Source: Silene latifolia (lineage: Eukaryota; Streptophyta; Magnoliopsida; Caryophyllales; Caryophyllaceae). From it: DNA of 64,000 nucleotides. This document shows positions 57,741 to 64,000 of the stretch, in pieces; the first letter of the stretch is position 1, and each line of letters opens with the position of its first letter. The stretch spans positions 39,698,652-39,762,651 of the forward strand of contig NC_133536.1 of NCBI RefSeq assembly GCF_048544455.1, given 5' to 3'. The position numbers were made by a program, and so were the translations under genes. Under the pieces are notes generated by a model that was given only the letters and a program-made list of their open reading frames with translations, was not told the origin of the DNA and made no database searches.

Positions 57741-57880
57741 TTGGCCTTCTTATCTTGGTTTTCTGTTTTTGTTTTTCTAGGGGGGCTATTCTGGTCTCCT
57801 TTGTAGAATAGTGGGTAGGATCTTGTACTCGATTCTCATTTTTATAATAAGATCCATGCTTTTCTGCAAAAAAAAAAAAA

Positions 57881-57912
<32 letters not shown>

Positions 57913-57913
<1 letters not shown>

Positions 57914-58365
57914 GTTTCGTCTTAAATTATAGTAGGTTTAAGACGTATTTCCATCTAACAAAAGACCGTCACATTCCCACATGTGAGACTAATCTATTCT
58001 CGACAAATCCCGTATCGACAACACATATCTACCTACCTTTATTACCACTCACTACACTAATATTTTATTCACTCTATCTCTTATACCCCACCCGTCCCCA
58101 TCCCCTGCAACCTTTGTTTTTCTTTTCGATCAAATGAAACACAAGCAGTAGCAACAACAACAATAAAACACCATTAACACCCTCCCCTTAAATCCTAGAT
58201 TTCTCTCTCAATTCTCGACCAAATTCTATAATTCTTGCACCATTCTCCTCCTTACTTCCTCCTTCATATTTCTAGGTAAGAAAGACGTAATCTCGTGGAG
58301 TTTTTGAATGGTTCTGTAACAATTTTCAACAGATTTGAATTACATAATTCTCAAGACCTCATACA
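57913..58365. other. Intergenic, 5'-UTR-like text without a gene
   Basis: A CT- and CA-rich stretch (58070-58270) ends in TTTCTAGGTAAG, which looks like an untranslated leader exon with a splice donor, but no coding exon follows before the copia relic. Possibly a relic of a gene disrupted by insertions. Confidence 0.3.
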
Positions 58366-58943
58366 TGTTAAGTATTCAGATTAAACAAAAGGGTGATTAG
58401 CAAACTTACTTGGATGCGGAAGAACTCCAATAAGATGCTAATAATAAGAAGTATATAAACCCAAATTGCAGCTGCTTGAATAATAGTATAATCTATGAGA
58501 TCGTCTCACAATAAACGCCCCAAGTGTTGCGCCTCTATTGGTATCCACACAATATGAGCATGTATGCTAGTACAAATTTAAGGGCAATTTTCTTCCCTCT
58601 TTCTCCCTTGAGATTTTTGTCCTTTTGAAAAACTGATCATCAAACATCTCTCCTTATATCTCTATATATAGGGATTTTAAGGAGAATCCTAGACTATCTA
58701 GGATATGGAAAGTCTAATGGAATAATCTTTTATTATTCTTATTACCTTTATAATAATTCATCTATATTAATTATAATTGCCCAAAACTCATCTAGTATGT
58801 GACCCTGTAGAACCGATTAATACTAACCGAATCCTAACTCATTTAGGACTCAGACTATAAGCAGTTCCTAGCAGAACATTGTAGCCACATAGAATTAATC
58901 AGTTATACAATATTCGGGACATATGGGCACACTAACTCTTTCA
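58366..58943 (-). repeat. Probable Ty1/copia 3' LTR
   Basis: On the plus strand it runs TGTTAAG...CTCTTTCA. On the minus strand it is preceded by the polypurine-like AAGTGGGAGA (58947-58956), standard next to copia 3' LTRs. On that strand it begins TGAAAGAGTTAGTGTGCCCA, as many copia LTRs do, and contains a TATA-like TATATATAG (about 58660). The left boundary is approximate. Confidence 0.5.
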
Positions 58944-60576
58944 GTCTCCCACTTGCACTTATGTCCTATAAGGCACCATAATCTCTTTGCTTCTATCTTT
59001 TCAGATGAGAATAGAGTAGGAGAAGTGTCATTCCTATAAATCTCTATCTATTTTCTCGAATCTCTAAGTTGAATTGTTACAACAGACGATTGACTTTCAC
59101 CTAGTCTGGTCATGGCCATGCACTTATACAATTCCCGCTCTTCAAGAGGCCGAAGATGATAAACTCCTTTCTCAAAGGAGGAGCAAATCCCATTTTGTCT
59201 AATCACATTCTGTCACACATTCCATGACAAGTTCAACCATCACCTTTATTGCCAACAGTCACGGTTGACGTTTGATGATGTCAAAAATAGCACTTCACAT
59301 GTACAGAATAGTCAAAGACTCAGATCTAAAGACTACTAAACGGTGAAAGAAACTTTGTTGACACTAAGCGAAACCTTAACAAATTTCTTTGACGAGTTAG
59401 TCTAATACACATTCCAAACCTGTATCTATGTGCCTGGTTTGATATCTCAATATCATGACTTAAGGAACGTAGTCATCAACCAACTCACAACTAATCATTA
59501 TGAGGCATAAGTGTCACTTTCACTATGCCCTGATTAGAGACTTATATAAATACATTATCTAATACACATTCCAAACAATGTATATTATTTTACGACAAAC
59601 ATTCAATTATACGATAATTAAATGCAAAATTAACCTTTTATCATATAAAAGAACATGTCAATCATATCGAACATAACCTCCCACTAAAATAAAGACCTCT
59701 TGGTAGTATCAAGACCACTCGCTAATGCGTCTTATACAAATCGCAGTGCTATGAATTTTCATATTATAATTGCGAAAGAGGTTAACTACGAGACATGCAG
59801 CCATTGCATCAATTACTATCTTACATATGTTTAATTTACCTTATTTGAATAAAGTAAAATCAATAGCACACGTTTGATTCTTAAATCAAATGTACTCTTT
59901 GTTTCTTCATAAGCAACAAAGTATATAGTTGTGTATATGTTTGATTTCCAAATCACACACTCTATTCGATGCTTCATAAGCAACAAAGTACTCATTTTAG
60001 TTGTAAAATTAGTCATAGTGTCGGACTTGAAACCATTTCAGCACACAATTACTTTCAGTTAAAAAAAAATGTGTTCAGATTACTATCAGGAACCATACTT
60101 TTCTATTTGAAATTGATATCAATATAACTAACTTACAATGATTATTTCTCATGTTTTCCATAATAGTCACCCAAGACTAGATTCGTATCCACTCGTCATA
60201 CGAGTACATAAACAACATCTTTGCAAGTCTCATTGAGACAGCAAAATGTTGTTTCCTTAATATGTATGTCATTAACATACCAAACCATAAAAGCGAATGA
60301 TACTCCCATAACTTTCGTGTACATATAAAATTATCCTTATTTCAAATAATTCAAAACACTTCTGAATCATTTTATTGAGATCGAAAATTCCAACCTCTGG
60401 ATACTCGTTTCAAAAACTTTCTCACTTGCCTAGCACACTCTAATAACGTAAATCTCAAGGTGTGTCTGACACAACTTATTGCATATTTCCATTAAGGAAA
60501 ACTACATTATTCACGTATACCTGTCAAATCTCATTTCATGTATGTTGACATGTGCTAGGAGAATCAAAACTCTATA
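58944..60576 (-). pseudogene. Ty1/copia pol relic (RT), heavily decayed
   Basis: Minus-strand reading shows SRGWNFR at about 60390 (copia RT: SRQWNLRF), NKDNFIC-TRKL, and GVSFAFMVWYVNDI at about 60265-60300, where the catalytic YVDDI has become YVNDI. The rest is stops and shifts. The RT order and the polypurine tract at 58947 agree on orientation. The relic is cut at 60577 by a Ty3/gypsy LTR. Confidence 0.55.
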
Positions 60577-61975
60577 TGTAACACCCCCATACTCCAAGTG
60601 CCTTACCAGGACCACTTAAGGCATGTAAGTGCTACCATCTCGGTTACCGATGCAATGTATATCAAATAGACCATAAAAGAAGGTACTTTAATAAATAAGT
60701 TTAAGTAATTACATAATAAAACCAAGTGTAAAGTAAAATACAACTGTTCTACAACCAAACTACAACTGAAGTAACAAAATTATAAAGACAACACAGCATA
60801 AGACTACTATCAGACTCGTGGCAACTCCATCCCGAGCTAATCCCGCGCGCATCCATAGTATACCTGCTAGACAACTGCTCACCACCCCCGAATGGATCAC
60901 AAGAGTTTTTAAAATATTTAAACGGGGTCAGTACTGATTACAAAACAAACAGCTGCAATAAAACAATACCACAACCAATTCAATTAACCCAAACTCCATC
61001 ACATCATCACACAGCTGACTACACACTAAAGTGTGTAGCCCTGCCAGAATACTCATCGCAACAAGTATTCCACACCGCCAGTGGGGGACCGTAGCCGTTC
61101 CCACCTAAACCCCGCTTATCTCATCCGAGCGATAAACCCATGTTCCTTAATGTGCACATCCCTTATGTGGCGAGTTCCACAGAAGGCGAATTAAGGGCCT
61201 GAAGCCACTCCTGCAAGTAACTCCACTCAGTCAGGGACGCACTCTGAGAACCACAGATAGTTACAAAACAATCACCTTATACAATCACAATCACCAAATG
61301 CCAATTCCTTTATGATAATCAATCAACAACAATAAAACAATCACCAACAATCAACAATGCCATGTAAACAATACTGAGTAGGGAAACCCTACCTCGAATA
61401 GCAATCACCACATACCATCTAGCAGCTAATCATAACTTCTCCTCTACGAATCCTTCTCCTATAACATGTATACATATAATTACTACGAACACATCAAAAC
61501 ACTCCCAAATCCCCCAAACCTACCCAATTAGGGTTTAACCAAACTCAACGAAATACTATAAAAATTATACAAGAAGCTTACCCTTGACACCACGATCACA
61601 ACGGTATAACGAACAAGACGATCCGACGAACCTAGCCTTGAGATTTGTCAATAACGCGAGAGATGCGAACAATGTAACTCCTAATCTTTTCTTGAAAGGT
61701 TTTTAGATGATAAAGGTGTTTAGGAAAAAGTGACGGAAGCTTTTATAGTAATCTCGCGTTATTAACAAAACCCGACTAATCGAACCCGTAAAACACACTT
61801 ACTCGATCGAGTAAGTAACTTACTCGATCGGGTGACCCTTACTCAATCGAGTCCCCAACTTACTCGATCGAGTACCCAACAGGCAGACTACTGTTTTGCG
61901 TAAAAAGCTACTTACTCGACAGAGTAAGTCCCACTTGATATAGTAGCCATTGACATAGAAAACCGTAGTATTACA
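60577..61975 (-). repeat. Ty3/gypsy 3' LTR, complete, 1.4 kb
   Basis: Plus strand TGTAACACCCCC ... GTAGTATTACA. It shares with the LTR at 8341 the blocks TACCATCTCGGTT, CCTTAATGTGCACATCCCT and ACTGAGTAGGGAAACCCTAC. Six copies of the ACTCGATCGAGT-type palindrome lie at 61798-61950. A polypurine tract on the minus strand (AAGGAGGGAAGAC, 61976-61989) adjoins it, which makes it a 3' LTR with the element body to the right. Confidence 0.85.
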
Positions 61976-64000
61976 GTCTTCCCTCCTTAAAAAGAACTTC
62001 GTCCTCGAAGTTCAACCCATACTCAAAACAAACATACTAACTCGATCAAGACACAACAACGCATCTAAGAATTCAAAACAAAACTCCAACCTATAAAACA
62101 TGAACTCTTAACACCAACTCCACCAGCTATGCCTACCTCCACAATACGGCTCACGATATGGGTATCAACTACATTATAGTCTGTCGACACTAACTCCATA
62201 CACTACCAAATACCATCCACCAAAGCCGCCAACTTTGTCTCACTAACATATTATCCACTAGAAAAATCCATTATCAAGACACTAATAAACATCAAACGGA
62301 ATGTTACATTCTACCACCCTTAAAAGGAACTTCGTCCTCGAAGTTTACTCACACTCATAAACATCATCATCCAATTGTCAACACTATCAAACTCATAAAC
62401 ATCATCATCCAACTGCTAACACTATCGAACTCATAAACATCATCATCCAACTGTCAACACTATCGAAGTATTCTCCCATTCCTAAACATCGAACAACTAC
62501 AAGCACTGCCATGACCTTTAATAAAATCAATCACAACAAAGATCCATCATTATGCTACACCAACACTCTACTTCCAATTATACTACAACATGCACAACCA
62601 TCAAACTCTCTTTTATCGCATCCTACTGCTCTTAAGATAAATGTTACGTCCTCGTAACTCACTAATACTAGATCCTTAGCTATATCTTCTCATTATCCTC
62701 CTCACCACCGTATGTCAAAGATAACTGCCTATAACCTCAACACCTATAACCATTCCTATTTCCAAGGCTCTTTTACTTAAACAATTCCCATACCTCAATT
62801 CATTCGTCACACCACCTAACCTATACCAAAAAATCCTTAACATAACCAATACTCCAATTCTTCCACATTACGGTAGAACGACATACTCCTCTATACAAAG
62901 CACCTATCTCCAAAAGCATAACTCACGATCCACACTTATTACCCACACCCACCCTAGATCCTCAAGTTCCTTTCTTTTATTACCGCAAAACGCATTCATA
63001 ACTTAACATGATACTAATTTCCAACACTCTATACTCACTGTCCTAACAAAATATTATGAACCACTTGCAGCTTCCAGATCAGTATAACACATGTTCCACA
63101 AATCACTTGCCATTACTAAGTCAACCAATGCCTCCTCTAAAAGAACATCACAAGTACTCCAACAACCTCTCGCAACTGTGTCCCATCAACCGGATATCAC
63201 TATGCCATGACAACCACGGAAACATACACAACTCTCTTCCATATCATACTCTACCCTCACTCCCAAGCTGAAACTAGCAAGAAACATCAGTAAACAAAAC
63301 AACAATCTATATGTCCAAACGAAACTCACAAGAAACAACAGTAAACAAACAACAATCTATATAACCGGTATACTCTTTCCAAAACTCGTATCGTAATCAT
63401 CTCGTCTACTCCACCGCAACCGATGCCGGCATCGCAACACCGCCACCAACAGCCGCACCGCAGCACGAAAATACTCTCATCACAACATGAAGTACCGTGC
63501 CCGGATCACCACTCGAGTCACAACAACCACATCGACAGACACCACAACTTATACAATTCCCATAAACACTGACTCAGTATAACTTCCCGAACAAGAAAAC
63601 TTACTCAAAACTGCTTTACAGGTCACAATGAAACATATTATACAGAATAAACATATAAGAACCTCATGAACATCATCCCTACCATTTCACGGAATAAACA
63701 TGTATCATCAATACACATACAAGTATAATTAGCCATGCCAGATCACCCAAACTATCACTTTTGATTATCATTACATTAGGTTATTGTACCCAACATATAT
63801 TTAAAGACATTTAGATGACAACTTTATAACTATCATACCATACCACTTCTCGTGATGTCAGAACCTCACACAATATTTACACATCATAGACCCGTAATCA
63901 CATCCAACTAGTCAATCCTGATCACGTAAGTTACCACTTGATAAAGGTTATCTCTTCCCCGAGCTTAACTCGCATGCCCTTCATAACACATTCTCTCATT
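61976..64000 (-). mobile_element. Ty3/gypsy internal 3' region, runs off the window
   Basis: Non-coding, CA-rich sequence next to the polypurine tract. The stretch AAAGAACTTCGTCCTCGAAG after the LTR is repeated as AAAGGAACTTCGTCCTCGAAG near 62322, behind a second TGTTACA. No pol motifs are visible before the window end, so this is probably the long 3' non-coding part or a badly eroded one. Confidence 0.55.
62353..62466. repeat. Three tandem copies of a 38-bp unit
   Basis: Three consecutive units starting ACTCATAAACATCATCATCC and ending AACACTATCRA, with four or five substitutions among them. They lie in the internal region of the Ty3/gypsy copy. Confidence 0.9.

Larger units (their letters stand above)
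53104..57912 (+). mobile_element. Nearly intact L1-type LINE (LINE B)
   Basis: A short CT-rich 5' UTR (53104-53185), an intact ORF1, an overlapping ORF2 with one frameshift and one premature stop, a 3' UTR and a tail of about 14 A followed by TAA units. It is far better preserved than LINE A, so it is a recent insertion. It has AAT-type microsatellite on both sides: either it landed in such a tract, or the 3' TAA units belong to its tail. A target duplication cannot be separated from the microsatellite. Confidence 0.92.

Overview
The window is a stretch of a eudicot plant nuclear chromosome. It holds two intron-rich host genes of land-plant type, set in layers of LINEs, Ty3/gypsy and Ty1/copia relics, hAT-type, Stowaway-type and Mutator-type elements and microsatellites. 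Nothing in it is prokaryotic or organellar. The lineage cannot be fixed from the sequence; the repeat style would fit Caryophyllales, but that is a guess.

Layout. 1-4525: decayed L1-type LINE, plus strand, its ORF1 split by a hAT-type MITE. 4526-11441: minus-strand Ty3/gypsy relic (gag, protease, RT and RNase H, primer-binding site and an LTR that appears shared by two copies), with a copia-type solo LTR nested in that LTR. 11442-13410: Ty1/copia RNase H fragment, then a third Ty3-family LTR ending in a 5S rRNA-like, Cassandra-like segment. 13411-25600: AT-rich MITE field with one hAT-type element that has a perfect 8-bp target duplication. 25764-34958: host gene 1, minus strand, seven coding exons. 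36590-46182: host gene 2, minus strand, ten coding exons. 46228-51900: telo-box motifs and nested MITEs. 52249-57912: LINE fragments and a nearly intact LINE between AAT microsatellites. 58366-60576: Ty1/copia relic. 60577-64000: 3' LTR and adjoining internal sequence of another Ty3/gypsy copy, minus strand, running off the window.

Host gene 1 encodes a 236-residue mitochondrial coiled-coil protein of the DUF1640 (MCUR1/CCDC90/FMP32) family. Its third intron is 7.2 kb long and contains two Athila-like gag relics facing each other as a large imperfect palindrome. Host gene 2 encodes a 1387-residue NERD-type protein with PHD, SWIB, Plus-3, GYF and C-terminal CCCH modules and two GW dipeptides. 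NERD is a plant GW protein of an RNA-dependent chromatin-silencing pathway. One of its introns cannot be spliced in frame by GT-AG rules but fits a U12-type AT-AC intron exactly. From memory, the Arabidopsis counterparts of the two genes (At2g16460 and At2g16485) are also neighbours, so the pair looks like conserved microsynteny.

The most notable observations are the AT-AC intron in NERD, the intronic palindrome, a set of hAT-type elements that share short termini but each carry a different subterminal motif array, and arrays of a palindromic 12-mer (ACTCGNNCGAGT) in the LTRs and leader of the Ty3/gypsy family.
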